Positions 23,889 through 32,650 are shown, numbered from the stretch's first letter. The stretch is DNA of 36,423 nucleotides from Bacteroidales bacterium (GCA_016293065.1 JAEDEY010000013.1:1-36423); one strand, 5' to 3'. The notes: a model not told the origin generated them from the sequence alone. Program-made: numbers and translations.

Positions 23889-24935
23889 ATGAAAAAACTC
23901 TGTTTTCTTCTGTCTGTCATCTTCTCCCTGTCGGTTACAAGTTGCCAGCAGGCTATCAAAGAAATGGTGAAGCCCGAGGCTTCGGGAGGTCCGTATGAAG
24001 TTTATTTTGTGATGCCAGCAGACTTGCGTGGCTCTGCACTCAACGATACCTTGCTTGCGATATATGAATATCCGATGGAGTGCACTCCTCACGGTGACGA
24101 GTATTTCAAGGTGCACTATCTCTCGCCAGACAATTTCAAGAAGCAAGTAATCAGCATCGTGGGAAATGTGGTAATCATTGACATTGACCCAAGCAATGCC
24201 AGCGAGCCGTTTGTTACTATCGAGCGTGACAAATACTCGAAGACTCAGGTCATCGTCAAACTCCATGCCAAAAACGAAGACGACCTCGCGAGCTATCTGC
24301 CACAGATGCAGGAGGGATTGCGTCGCATCTTCGTCAATGCCGAGCTGAAACGTCGCATTGCCGTATATGAAGAAGAAAGCAACCATCGCCAAGGAGACCG
24401 CCTCCTTCGACTCCAGAACGTATCAATGCTCATACCCGAATCGGTACATGTGCCAGGAGTGGGAGCCAAAGACAAGGACTTCTTCTGGGTTACCGACAAT
24501 GGCATGGCCAAAGAGAGCCATTTAGTAGTCTATAGCATCCCTTATACCGACCAGAATGTCTTCTCGCTCGAGGGTGCCATAGCCGTTCGCGATTCAGTGA
24601 TGGGCGCCAATATCAAGGGCGGAGGTGAAGGCAGCTTCATGTCAACCAACAAGAAAGTGATTTACCCCGAATACAAAGCTCTCAATGTGGGAGGCAAGTA
24701 TATCGGAGAACTCCGTGGCATGTGGCGCATGGAAAACGGACTAATGGCAGGACCTTTCGTCTGTCACATCCGACTCGACGAGATCAACAAGCGTGTGGTA
24801 TTTGCAGAAGGCTTCTGCTATGCTCCAAACGACAACCAGCGCCTCTTGATAAGAAATCTCGAGGCAGCCCTCTATACACTCAAATTACCATCAGACAACA
24901 TGATGGGCGAAATAGAAATAACATTAGACGAATGA
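23889..24935 (+). CDS. DUF4837-like lipoprotein
   Basis: The 348-aa product has a lipoprotein signal ending at a Cys (SVTSC, about residue 19). The mature protein begins with the pattern GGPYEVYFVMPADLRGSALNDTL and has paired segments with strong beta character and no recognisable catalytic motif. From length, lipobox and conserved opening I place it with Bacteroidetes DUF4837 proteins, by recollection only. Function unknown; location inner face of the outer membrane or inner membrane. Its stop overlaps the next start by 4 bases (ATGA), indicating translational coupling with the PdxA-like gene. Confidence 0.75.
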   Translation: MKKLCFLLSVIFSLSVTSCQQAIKEMVKPEASGGPYEVYFVMPADLRGSALNDTLLAIYEYPMECTPHGDEYFKVHYLSPDNFKKQVISIVGNVVIIDIDPSNASEPFVTIERDKYSKTQVIVKLHAKNEDDLASYLPQMQEGLRRIFVNAELKRRIAVYEEESNHRQGDRLLRLQNVSMLIPESVHVPGVGAKDKDFFWVTDNGMAKESHLVVYSIPYTDQNVFSLEGAIAVRDSVMGANIKGGGEGSFMSTNKKVIYPEYKALNVGGKYIGELRGMWRMENGLMAGPFVCHIRLDEINKRVVFAEGFCYAPNDNQRLLIRNLEAALYTLKLPSDNMMGEIEITLDE

Positions 24936-25855
24936 AACTATCAAAAGCAGGAATAGTGGTCAACAGCTCAGGATGCAACACTGTAATCAAGGCTTTGGCC
25001 GAACCCGAGATGCTTGAGATATTCACACCTGTGATATTAAGCATCGACAACAGCTTCAGCAAGGCAGTGAGAGAACTTGACTCCGAACAACAGTTTCCGC
25101 TATGTGCCATCAGCAACGCAGACGAAATACTTGACGGACGCATCAACGTCATCGAAACATTTGTCAACGAAGGCGAGGCAATCGACCGTGCTGTGGCATT
25201 ATATCTCGACAATCACCTCGACACCATTATAGATATCTCTGCAACAAAACGCAACAGGAAGGATACCAAGGATTTGTGCGCACGTCTCATTGCAGCACTC
25301 AATGCAGACAATGACACATCGTTAGTCTGGTATGTAAAAGGCGAAACACGTCTGATACAATCGTCGGCAGAAACACTTACCACCGATGTCAAGAATGCTT
25401 GGCAAGCACTTCGTCGAGACCTCACTCTCATCAAACCCCGCATCGCAGTATTAGCAAAAGACGACAAGACCCACGAGCAAGTCACTGCCTTGCGCGAAGA
25501 AGGCTTCTTTGCATTTGGTCCATTTGCAGCCGAAAACTTCATCGAGACACGTCAATACAAGCCATACGATGCCATTATCGTCGTAGATGGTGACGAAAAC
25601 ATCGGAAAGACACTCGAAGACATCGACACACCAGCATTCGGCTATATCTCTGGATTGCCCATGGTCTTCACCTATCTGGCAGAAGTCACAGCAGAGAGCG
25701 ATCAAGATTTCAAGGCGGCTCTTTATTCTTCAATCAGCATGAGCAAAAACCGCAGACGCTATCGTTATGCCACAAGTAATCCATTAGAGAAACAATGGAT
25801 ACCTCGAGGCAAAGACGACTTCAAGCTTGACCTCACGAAAGAAGATTCAGATTAA
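24932..25855 (+). CDS. PdxA-like protein lacking catalytic residues
   Basis: The 307-aa cytoplasmic product starts at ATG 24932 inside the previous stop codon. Its second half recalls PdxA (4-hydroxythreonine-4-phosphate dehydrogenase): LRRDLTLIKPRIAVLA matches the PdxA segment before NPHAGE, YDAIIVVDGDENIG sits where YDAV..YHDQG is expected, and the tail (NRRRYRYATSNPLEKQ) resembles Bacteroidetes PdxA ends. The NPHAGE and HDQG signatures and the three metal-ligand His are absent, so vitamin B6 synthesis is unlikely. It is probably an ancient paralogue with a new role. It is followed after 35 bp by murA. The homology is my inference. Confidence 0.6.
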   Translation: MKLSKAGIVVNSSGCNTVIKALAEPEMLEIFTPVILSIDNSFSKAVRELDSEQQFPLCAISNADEILDGRINVIETFVNEGEAIDRAVALYLDNHLDTIIDISATKRNRKDTKDLCARLIAALNADNDTSLVWYVKGETRLIQSSAETLTTDVKNAWQALRRDLTLIKPRIAVLAKDDKTHEQVTALREEGFFAFGPFAAENFIETRQYKPYDAIIVVDGDENIGKTLEDIDTPAFGYISGLPMVFTYLAEVTAESDQDFKAALYSSISMSKNRRRYRYATSNPLEKQWIPRGKDDFKLDLTKEDSD

Positions 25856-25890
25856 AATAACGAAACACATAATAAAACACCTTTCAAAAC

Positions 25891-27210
25891 GTGGCATCAT
25901 TTATCATAGAAGGCGGATATCGTCTGAAAGGAGACATCACACCTCAGGGAGCGAAAAACGAAGCATTGGAGGTTATCTGTGCTACATTGCTCACTGATTC
26001 AACAGTGACCATCAGCAACATACCAGAAATCATCGACACACTAAACCTGATAGACCTGTTCAAGAAACTGGGCGTTGAAGTGCATCATCTTGAAAAAGGT
26101 ACGTTTACATTCAATGCTGCAAACATTGATCAGGACTATATGCTTAGTGAGGATTTCAACCGACGTGCTACTACGCTGCGAGGCTCTGTGATGATACTGG
26201 GTCCATTGCTCTCCCGCTTCGGCAAGGCTCTCATGCCCCAGCCTGGAGGCGATAAGATAGGACGACGTCGTCTCGACACCCATTTCCTTGGATTGGCCAA
26301 ACTCGGTGGCACATTTACATACGATGGCGACAAGCACCTCTATCAAATCAATGCACCTCAAGACGGACTAAAAGGCTGTTACATATTGTTGGACGAAGCC
26401 AGTGTCACAGGCACTGCCAACATCATCATGGCAGCAGTGCTCGCTAAAGGCACAACCACCATCTACAACGCTGCTTGCGAGCCTTATATCCAGCAACTGT
26501 GCCGTATGCTTGTGAGAATGGGTGCCAAGATTGAGGGCATCGGCTCTAACCTGCTCCACATCGAAGGAGTAGAATCGCTTGGTGGCACCACCCATCGACT
26601 GCTTCCAGATATGATCGAAGTGGGCTCATTCATAGGAATGGCTGCAATGACATCGAGCGAGATCACCATCAAAGACGTGAGTGTACCCGACCTCGGCATC
26701 ATTCCTGACGCTTTCCGAAAGATTGGCATAACCATCGAACAACGTGGCGACGACCTGTACATACCTACCCACGAACATTATGTCATCGACTCGTTTATCG
26801 ATGGCTCAATCATGAACATCAGTGATGCGCCATGGCCAGGGTTGACACCTGACCTGCTCAGCGTACTCCTCGTCACTGCTACCCAGGCAAAGGGTGCCGT
26901 GCTTATCCACCAGAAGATGTTTGAAAGCCGTCTGTTCTTTGTTGACAAGCTTATCAACATGGGTGCACAGATCATTCTTTGCGACCCTCACCGTGCTACG
27001 GTCATTGGTCTTGACAACCAGCATAAGCTACGCCACTCGCAAATGACTTCGCCCGACATCAGAGCAGGCATCGCCCTGCTGATTGCTGCCATGAGCGCAG
27101 AAGGCACCAGCCGCATTGACAATATCGGGCAGATAGACCGAGGATACGAGAACATTGACCAGCGACTCAATGCCCTTGGAGCAAGAATAACCCGCAAATT
27201 TGACGAATAA
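25891..27210 (+). CDS. murA: UDP-N-acetylglucosamine 1-carboxyvinyltransferase
   Basis: The 439-aa enzyme transfers enolpyruvate from PEP to UDP-GlcNAc, the first committed step of peptidoglycan synthesis. Start is GTG at 25891; the protein begins FIIEGGYRLKGDITPQGAKNEAL, with the catalytic Lys22-Asn23 pair. The inside-out alpha/beta barrel repeats are visible through RGSVMILGPLLSRFGKA, SVTGTANIIMAA and the C-terminal DIRAGIALLIAA. The loop that carries the fosfomycin-alkylated Cys115 in E. coli reads PGGDKIGRRRLD here, with Asp121 in that place. Asp variants are known to be active and fosfomycin-insensitive. It is about 20 aa longer than E. coli MurA and ends 1 bp before the rimM ATG. Confidence 0.96.
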   Translation: MASFIIEGGYRLKGDITPQGAKNEALEVICATLLTDSTVTISNIPEIIDTLNLIDLFKKLGVEVHHLEKGTFTFNAANIDQDYMLSEDFNRRATTLRGSVMILGPLLSRFGKALMPQPGGDKIGRRRLDTHFLGLAKLGGTFTYDGDKHLYQINAPQDGLKGCYILLDEASVTGTANIIMAAVLAKGTTTIYNAACEPYIQQLCRMLVRMGAKIEGIGSNLLHIEGVESLGGTTHRLLPDMIEVGSFIGMAAMTSSEITIKDVSVPDLGIIPDAFRKIGITIEQRGDDLYIPTHEHYVIDSFIDGSIMNISDAPWPGLTPDLLSVLLVTATQAKGAVLIHQKMFESRLFFVDKLINMGAQIILCDPHRATVIGLDNQHKLRHSQMTSPDIRAGIALLIAAMSAEGTSRIDNIGQIDRGYENIDQRLNALGARITRKFDE

Positions 27211-27211
27211 G

Positions 27212-27772
27212 ATGATCAGCATCGACCAACTCATTGAGATAGGCACAGTGCAGAAGCTGCATGGACTTAACGGCGAACTGACAGCGTCGATAATCGACCA
27301 TGTTTTTGACGAAGTGGACAACTGCCCATATCTCGTCTTAGACATGGAAGGCATATTTGTACCCTTCTTCATCAAGTCTTTCCGTTTCCGTACCGACAAA
27401 ACCATCCTCATCTCGTTTGATGGCATAGATACCCCAGAGAAAGCAGACCTCCTGTGCGGACAAAAACTGTATTTTGATCGTCGTTGCTTCACTCCTGAAG
27501 AAGCGGAAGAATATGATGCAGACAATGAAGAAGACGAGTCTTATGTGGGATATACCATCATCGACAGTCACTTTGGCAGGCTTGGCAAGATTATCGCCAT
27601 CGACGACCAGACCATCAATGTGCTGTTCATCGTAGAGCATCAAGGTCGCGAACTGATGATCCCTGCTGCCGACGACTTTGTTGAAGACATCGATGACGAG
27701 GAGTGCACTATCACCATGAATCTGCCACAGGGACTAATCAATTTGGACGAAGCAGAGTCGGAAGAAGCATAA
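27212..27772 (+). CDS. rimM: Ribosome maturation factor RimM
   Basis: The 186-aa 30S assembly factor binds uS19 and helps 16S rRNA 3'-domain maturation. The N-terminal RimM beta-barrel is seen as IEIGTVQKLHGLNGELTA, and the PRC-barrel half as YVGYTIIDSHFGRLGKIIAIDDQTINVLF followed by ELMIPAADDFVEDID. The start is ATG 27212, 1 bp after the murA stop, giving coupled translation; an in-frame TTG at 27200 inside murA is less likely. The C-terminus is acidic. No trmD or rpsP is adjacent, unlike in Proteobacteria; rpsP is 6.4 kb away on the other strand. Confidence 0.93.
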   Translation: MISIDQLIEIGTVQKLHGLNGELTASIIDHVFDEVDNCPYLVLDMEGIFVPFFIKSFRFRTDKTILISFDGIDTPEKADLLCGQKLYFDRRCFTPEEAEEYDADNEEDESYVGYTIIDSHFGRLGKIIAIDDQTINVLFIVEHQGRELMIPAADDFVEDIDDEECTITMNLPQGLINLDEAESEEA

Positions 27773-27787
27773 AATAACAACAAATAA

Positions 27788-27818
27788 TTGGAATTCTCAG
27801 ATATTTGTTCTATTTTTG
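27788..27818 (+). promoter_or_regulatory. Promoter upstream of the Nif3-family gene
   Basis: TTG (27788-27790), 20 bp, TATTTTTG (27811-27818) fits the Bacteroidetes pattern. The predicted leader of about 140 nt to the ATG at 27968 holds a 14-codon frame (27838-27882). Confidence 0.6.
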
Positions 27819-27967
27819 CGGCACAATTTGATATTGTATGTTATATATACGTCCGCCCAAAGGCTTGATTTACTCGGTCTAAGGGAAGGGAAGATTCGCA
27901 AGGCAAAATTTGTCTGGCGCAATTCATCGAAGGTGACGGGTATATGACATTTTTTATTTTTAAACGC

Positions 27968-28756
27968 ATGACAAAAGTAAAAGACATCATATCTGCAATC
28001 GAAAAGGTAGCGCCACGACAGCTGCAGGAAGACTATGACAACGCTGGCTATCAAGTGGGAAATCCCGAAGACGAGGTCACCAAAGTCATCTCGACACTTG
28101 ATGTCACCGAAGCTACAGTAGATAGAGCCATAGCACAGGGGGCTCAGCTCATCGTAAGCCATCACCCTCTCCTGTTTCGTCCTATTCGACGCATCACTCC
28201 TGCCGACTACATCAGCCGTACTGTCATCAAGGCTATACAGCATGGCATAACCATTTATGCAGCCCACACCAACCTTGATAATGCTTACATGGGTGTCAAC
28301 TACCGAATAGCCGAAAAGCTTGCGATGAAGGATGTCAGACCCTTGGCAACACTCTCAGCCGAAAAGACCTCTGGGATAGACCATGCAGAGAGATTTGGCA
28401 GTGGTGTGATTGGCCAACTCTGCCAGCCTTGTCATGCCACAGAGTTGATTTCTGTCATCAGAAAAACATTCACGAGCAATTGTCTTCGCACCAATCTCAG
28501 CACCCTCGGACACCCAGACCGTCTTATCAAGACCATCGCTCTCTGTGGAGGCAGCGGTGCCGACTTCATTCGCGAAGCCGAGCGACAGAAGGCCGATGCC
28601 TATCTTACCGGAGAAATAGGCTATCATAATTTCTTTGGTCACGATGGGATTCTTCTTATCGAAGCCGGTCATTTCGAAACAGAGCAATATACACGAGATC
28701 TGCTGCGAGACATCATCGTCGAGGCACATCCCAATATCACTGTCAATATTGATTGA
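27968..28756 (+). CDS. Nif3-like dinuclear metal protein (YbgI/YqfO family)
   Basis: The 262-aa product has the NIF3 signatures: EDYDNAGYQVG (the usual E-x-W-D-N-x-G region), the metal-site SHHPLLF, the second ligand region AAHTNLD, and the C-terminal LTGEIGYHNF with EAGHFETEQY. Members form toroidal hexamers with a two-metal site, sometimes annotated as GTP cyclohydrolase I type 2, though that activity is not firmly supported. I start at ATG 27968 (MTKVKDIISAIEK), which agrees with the family start; an ATG eight codons upstream is possible. It lies 33 bp upstream of the zinc-ribbon gene, a common pairing in bacteria. Confidence 0.93.
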   Translation: MTKVKDIISAIEKVAPRQLQEDYDNAGYQVGNPEDEVTKVISTLDVTEATVDRAIAQGAQLIVSHHPLLFRPIRRITPADYISRTVIKAIQHGITIYAAHTNLDNAYMGVNYRIAEKLAMKDVRPLATLSAEKTSGIDHAERFGSGVIGQLCQPCHATELISVIRKTFTSNCLRTNLSTLGHPDRLIKTIALCGGSGADFIREAERQKADAYLTGEIGYHNFFGHDGILLIEAGHFETEQYTRDLLRDIIVEAHPNITVNID

Positions 28757-28789
28757 ATATAATAAACAACAAAAAAAACATATACAACT

Positions 28790-29581
28790 ATGGCAAAACA
28801 GGAAAAAGAGTACTCAGTACCAGAAAAGCTTGCTAACCTCTACAAGCTCCAGCTTTTAGTATCAGAAATCGATCGTATCAAAAGTCTCCGTGGCAAGCTT
28901 CCACAGGAAGTAGAAGACATGGAAGCCGAATTAGCTAAGTTTCAGGAAAAAATACAGAAGTATCATCAGGAACTCAACGAAGCAAAGGCTCGCATCAACT
29001 CATTCCACGGAAGAATTGATGAGGCAAATGCCCTGATCGAGCAATATACGAGTCAGATGGACGAGGTTCAGAACAACAAGCAGTATGATTTCCTTACCAA
29101 GGAGATTGAGTTCCAGAATCTTGAGATAGAGCTTGCCAACAAACGTATCCGCGAGAACATGGAGATTGTCGATGAACTCAACGCCAAGATTCACAACAGC
29201 CTCGAGGATATCGACGAGCGTCGCAGCGACCTCGAAATCAAGAAAGGCGAACTCGACGAGATCATTGCAGAGACCCGTAGCGAAGAAGAGAGCTTGCGTG
29301 AGAAAGCAAAGAAGATTGAGAACAATGTGGACCTCAAGCTCCTCGCCACTTTCAAGCGCATACACAAGAAGGCTAAGAACGGTCTGGCTATCGTAGCCAT
29401 TGAGCGTGATGCTTGTGGAGGTTGCTTCAACCGCATTACCCCACAGCGCATCATCGATGTGCGTATGCGCAAACGTATCATTACTTGCGAATACTGCGGA
29501 CGTATCCTCATCGACGAGGATCTTGCCAACGAAAACGAAATGCGTCGTCGCCGTAAGGGTGTTCTCTCTCAACTCTCATAA
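28790..29581 (+). CDS. Coiled-coil C4 zinc-ribbon protein (CdsZ/DUF164 family)
   Basis: The 263-aa product is a long antiparallel coiled coil (about residues 15-195, Glu/Lys/Leu-rich) followed by a C4 zinc ribbon with Cys209, Cys212, Cys233 and Cys236 (CGGCF...CEYCGR). This is the zf-RING_7/CdsZ family, widespread next to nif3-like genes. Members are proposed to bind nucleic acid or contribute to secretion or flagellar chaperone roles; function is unsettled. It is expressed with the Nif3-like gene upstream and dnaB follows 9 bp later. Confidence 0.9.
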   Translation: MAKQEKEYSVPEKLANLYKLQLLVSEIDRIKSLRGKLPQEVEDMEAELAKFQEKIQKYHQELNEAKARINSFHGRIDEANALIEQYTSQMDEVQNNKQYDFLTKEIEFQNLEIELANKRIRENMEIVDELNAKIHNSLEDIDERRSDLEIKKGELDEIIAETRSEEESLREKAKKIENNVDLKLLATFKRIHKKAKNGLAIVAIERDACGGCFNRITPQRIIDVRMRKRIITCEYCGRILIDEDLANENEMRRRRKGVLSQLS

Positions 29582-29590
29582 TCCATAATT

Positions 29591-31123
29591 ATGCCACAGC
29601 CACAGCAAAACAGAAGGGCACGCAATACACGTGCCCTCAGCAACTCATTAATATTGGGAAAAGTACAGCCTCAAGCTATCGATGTAGAAGCAGCTGTGCT
29701 TGGCGCTATTATGCTCGAGAAAGACGCTTTCAGCAAGGTAAGCGAACTGCTCACGGTCGAGACATTCTACGAACACAAGAACCAGCTTGTCTTCGATGCA
29801 ATACGCAAACTGGCTATCGAACAAAAGCCTATCGACATCCTTACCGTAACCGAACAGCTCAAAGCGGATGGTACGCTTGAGGAGGTTGGTGGACCTTATT
29901 ATATTGCGACTCTAACCTCAAATATTGGCTCGGCTTCTCATATCGAATATCACGCCAATATCATCGCACAGAAATTTCTGCAACGACAACTCATTTCGTT
30001 TGCGAGCAATATCGAATCACTCGCTTTCGACGAGACTTGCGATGTGGATGAGACGATGCAGAAAGCCGAAGCCGATCTTTTCCAGCTGTCACAGCGCAAT
30101 ATCAGGAATGGCGTTTTACAGATTGACCCTGTGGTACAAGAGGCTCTTCTGAAAATCGAACAAGCAGCCAACCGCAAGGACGGCCTCTCGGGTCTGACCT
30201 CTGGCTTCGACGATCTCGACAAGATAACCAGCGGATGGCAAGCTACCGACCTCATCATCCTCGCAGCACGACCAGCAATGGGTAAGACGGCGTTCGCGCT
30301 CTCGATGATCAAGAACATGGCTGTAGATAACAACATCCCCGTGGCAATCTTCTCGCTCGAGATGTCGAAGCTGCAGCTCGCCAACCGTCTCATCTCCAAC
30401 GTTTGCGAAATAACAAGCGAGAAGATCAAGTCGGGCAGACTCGCCAGTGGCGAATGGATGCAGCTCACTGCCAAGGCATCAGCCCTCCAGGGAGCTCCAA
30501 TATTTGTCGATGACACCTCTGGTCTGTCGATATTTGAGCTCCGCACCAAGGCTCGTCGCCTTGTACACGACCATGGAGTCAAGGCCATCATGATCGACTA
30601 CCTCCAGCTCATGACAGCCTCGGGAATGAATTTCGGCTCACGCGAACAGGAAGTCTCGACTATCTCGCGCTCGCTGAAGGGTTTGGCCAAAGAGCTCAAC
30701 ATCCCAATTATTGCCCTTTCTCAGCTAAACCGAGGTGTAGAGTCCCGACAGGGTGAAGGCAAACGTCCACAGCTCTCCGACCTCCGCGAATCTGGTGCCA
30801 TCGAACAGGATGCCGACATGGTATGCTTCATTCATCGACCAGAATACTATAAGATATACGAAGACGAAAAGGGCAACGACCTGCGCGGTTTGGCAGAGAT
30901 CATCATCGCCAAGCACCGAAATGGTGCCGTTGGAGACATTCGCCTCAAGTTCCGTGGAGAATTTACCCGTTTCTGCAATCTGAATGAAGACATCGTCACC
31001 TCCACCCCTATCAACAAATATGGCAGTGGCGATTCGATTGGATCAAAGATGAACGAGATGGCAGAGATGAATATCAAGGAAGAGTTCATGTCACAAAACA
31101 ATACAGAAGATGTACCTTTTTGA
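29591..31123 (+). CDS. dnaB: Replicative DNA helicase DnaB
   Basis: The 510-aa hexameric 5'-3' helicase is intein-free. Its N-terminal collar domain (VDVEAAVLGAIMLEKDAF, about 30-130) is joined by a linker to a RecA-like domain with Walker A ARPAMGKT (226-233), SLEMSKLQLANRL, Walker B IMIDYLQLM, SQLNRGVESR and the late motif LRESGAIEQDADMVCFIHRPEYY. It is 9 bp after the zinc-ribbon gene and 13 bp before the secreted protein gene. DNA polymerase III alpha is in the same window but on a separate transcription unit. Confidence 0.97.
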   Translation: MPQPQQNRRARNTRALSNSLILGKVQPQAIDVEAAVLGAIMLEKDAFSKVSELLTVETFYEHKNQLVFDAIRKLAIEQKPIDILTVTEQLKADGTLEEVGGPYYIATLTSNIGSASHIEYHANIIAQKFLQRQLISFASNIESLAFDETCDVDETMQKAEADLFQLSQRNIRNGVLQIDPVVQEALLKIEQAANRKDGLSGLTSGFDDLDKITSGWQATDLIILAARPAMGKTAFALSMIKNMAVDNNIPVAIFSLEMSKLQLANRLISNVCEITSEKIKSGRLASGEWMQLTAKASALQGAPIFVDDTSGLSIFELRTKARRLVHDHGVKAIMIDYLQLMTASGMNFGSREQEVSTISRSLKGLAKELNIPIIALSQLNRGVESRQGEGKRPQLSDLRESGAIEQDADMVCFIHRPEYYKIYEDEKGNDLRGLAEIIIAKHRNGAVGDIRLKFRGEFTRFCNLNEDIVTSTPINKYGSGDSIGSKMNEMAEMNIKEEFMSQNNTEDVPF

Positions 31124-31136
31124 GCAAGCATAATAT

Positions 31137-31829
31137 ATGACAAAAATAATTTGCAAAATCTTCATACTGCTATTATTAGCGGGATTCAGCTCTTTGGCTA
31201 ACGCTCAAGAGATAGAAGAACCCGACTATAAGCAGATACACCAAGCAATCTCCAACCATAGGAGTCCGAATTATTACCCAACGTTGATGCGCCGTTACGT
31301 TGAATGCGACACCATGCTGACCCTTGAGCAATATCGCAACCTATACTACGGCTACTCGCTTCAGGAAGACTTTGTACCATACAAGAGCCATAATCCTAAG
31401 CTTCTGGAAGCACGCCGCCGTTTCACCGCGTCAAAAGGCGACAGCAGTCTTGCTCCAGAGATGATCAGGATTGCTCAAGCCTCACTCGACGACAATCCGT
31501 TTGACATACCTGCCATCAACATCATCGCGGCTTCATATCTGCAGATTGGCGACACTGTGCAATACCGTATATGGGACATCAAGCAGAAAGGTCTGCTCGA
31601 TGCGATTCTATCGACTGGCGATGGAGCTGAACCAAGCAGTGCATTTCATGTCATCGACATCGAACACGAATATGAAGTTCTCAACCGTCTTGGATTGCAG
31701 ATTGAACGAGACTCTTTAGTCAACGACAACATCGAGTATCTTAAGGTGCGCGAAAATGCAGAAGGCGAAAAAGGCTTCTACTTCAATTTCGGAGCTTGCA
31801 GAAACGTCTATCGCAAGAAATACGAATAA
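31137..31829 (+). CDS. DUF4919-like secreted protein
   Basis: The 230-aa product has a signal peptide (ICKIFILLLLAGFSSLANAQ) and a conserved opening with YYPTLMRRYVECDTMLTLEQYRNLYYGYSLQEDF. Later it carries short helical repeats (DDNPFDIPAINIIAASYLQIGDTVQYRIWDIKQKGL) that read like a tetratricopeptide-type pair. From that core I place it with DUF4919 proteins of Bacteroidales, by recollection. It is probably periplasmic and its function is unknown. It ends just before a strong intrinsic terminator that closes the Nif3-dnaB transcription unit. Confidence 0.8.
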   Translation: MTKIICKIFILLLLAGFSSLANAQEIEEPDYKQIHQAISNHRSPNYYPTLMRRYVECDTMLTLEQYRNLYYGYSLQEDFVPYKSHNPKLLEARRRFTASKGDSSLAPEMIRIAQASLDDNPFDIPAINIIAASYLQIGDTVQYRIWDIKQKGLLDAILSTGDGAEPSSAFHVIDIEHEYEVLNRLGLQIERDSLVNDNIEYLKVRENAEGEKGFYFNFGACRNVYRKKYE

Positions 31830-31844
31830 AACATCGTTCAAAAA

Positions 31845-31889
31845 ATACCTACTCGGCTTAGCAAATAGGCCTTGTAGATATTTTTTTTT
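31845..31889 (+). terminator. Intrinsic terminator after the DUF4919-like gene
   Basis: ATA-c-CTAC-tc-GGC (31845-31857) pairs with GCC-tt-GTAG-a-TAT (31869-31881) with two internal mismatches, followed by a run of nine Ts. Confidence 0.8.
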
Positions 31890-31908
31890 GAGTTTTCCAC
31901 CAAAAATA

Positions 31909-31940
31909 TTTGTAAAAGAAAAGAAATTTTCATAACTTTG
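31909..31940 (+). promoter_or_regulatory. Promoter of the rpsF-rpsR-rplI operon
   Basis: TTTG (31909-31912), exactly 20 bp, TAACTTTG (31933-31940) is a full consensus match, 71 bp before the rpsF ATG. Confidence 0.85.
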
Positions 31941-32011
31941 CACCCGCGTTTCGTGGAATATTCCATGTCGCAAAACAAAATAATTATTAAACAAGTTCAA
32001 AAATTAAACAA

Positions 32012-32359
32012 ATGAACCATTACGAAACCGTTTTCATTTTGACTCCCGTTTTATCTGATGCTCAGGTAAAGGAAACGGTAGATGCTATCAAGGCCGAACT
32101 CGCTAAGCGTGGTGCAACCATCGTGAACGAGGAGGCTTGGGGTATGAAGAAGCTCGCATACCCTATCGAGAAGAAATCTTCTGGCTTCTACTTCCTTGTG
32201 GAGTTTGATGGCGAACCAACAGTAGTTGCTAAGCTCGAGACTTTTTTCCGTCGTTCAGATCGCGTCATCCGCTTCATGACAGTAAAGAACGACAAGTATG
32301 CAGCTGAGTACGCCGCAAAGCGTCGCTCACTCAAAAACGCTAATTCACAGGAGGCTTAA
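32012..32359 (+). CDS. rpsF: 30S ribosomal protein bS6
   Basis: The 115-aa ribosomal protein forms the platform heterodimer with bS18. Family sequence is clear: MNHYETVFILTPVLSD at the start, GMKKLAYPIEKKSSGFYFLVEFDGEP in the middle and RSDRVIRFMTVK at the end, then a short basic tail. No Shine-Dalgarno precedes it. Its last codons (CAG GAG GCT TAA) double as the Shine-Dalgarno of rpsR. In the absence of bS18 partners, bS6-bS18 complexes autoregulate this mRNA in some bacteria; I did not identify such a structure here. Confidence 0.98.
   Translation: MNHYETVFILTPVLSDAQVKETVDAIKAELAKRGATIVNEEAWGMKKLAYPIEKKSSGFYFLVEFDGEPTVVAKLETFFRRSDRVIRFMTVKNDKYAAEYAAKRRSLKNANSQEA
32349..32354 (+). promoter_or_regulatory. 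Perfect Shine-Dalgarno of rpsR
   Basis: AGGAGG lies 8 nt before the ATG at 32363, inside the rpsF 3' end. Such a site is exceptional in this window and phylum. Confidence 0.85.
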
Positions 32360-32362
32360 ATC

Positions 32363-32629
32363 ATGGCAGAAGTATCAGAAATCCGTTACCTGACTCCAGT
32401 TTCAGTTGACGTTAAGAAGAAGAAGTATTGCCGATTCAAGAAGGCAGGTATCAAGTACATCGATTATAAGGATCCTGAGTTCCTCAAGAAGTTCCTTAAC
32501 GAGCAGGGTAAGATTCTCCCACGTCGTATCACAGGCACTTCATTGAAGTTCCAGCGTCGCGTTGCAACTGCTGTAAAGCGTGCACGTCAGATCGCCCTTC
32601 TTCCTTATGTAACCGATATGTTGAAGTAA
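32363..32629 (+). CDS. rpsR: 30S ribosomal protein bS18
   Basis: The 88-aa 30S platform protein partners bS6. It is recognised from KKYCRFKKAGIKYIDYKDPEFLKKFLNEQGKILPRRITGTSLKFQRRVATAVKRARQIALLPY, with a single Cys. It follows rpsF after 3 bp. In flavobacterial ribosomes bS18, bS6 and bS21 are reported to cover the anti-Shine-Dalgarno of 16S rRNA, which makes the perfect Shine-Dalgarno on its own gene noteworthy. Confidence 0.98.
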   Translation: MAEVSEIRYLTPVSVDVKKKKYCRFKKAGIKYIDYKDPEFLKKFLNEQGKILPRRITGTSLKFQRRVATAVKRARQIALLPYVTDMLK

Positions 32630-32635
32630 TTTAAG

Positions 32636-32641
32636 AGGAGG
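32636..32641 (+). promoter_or_regulatory. Perfect Shine-Dalgarno of rplI
   Basis: AGGAGG lies 9 nt before the ATG at 32651, within the purine run AAGAGGAGGA between rpsR and rplI. Confidence 0.85.
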
Positions 32642-32650
32642 ATATTACGT

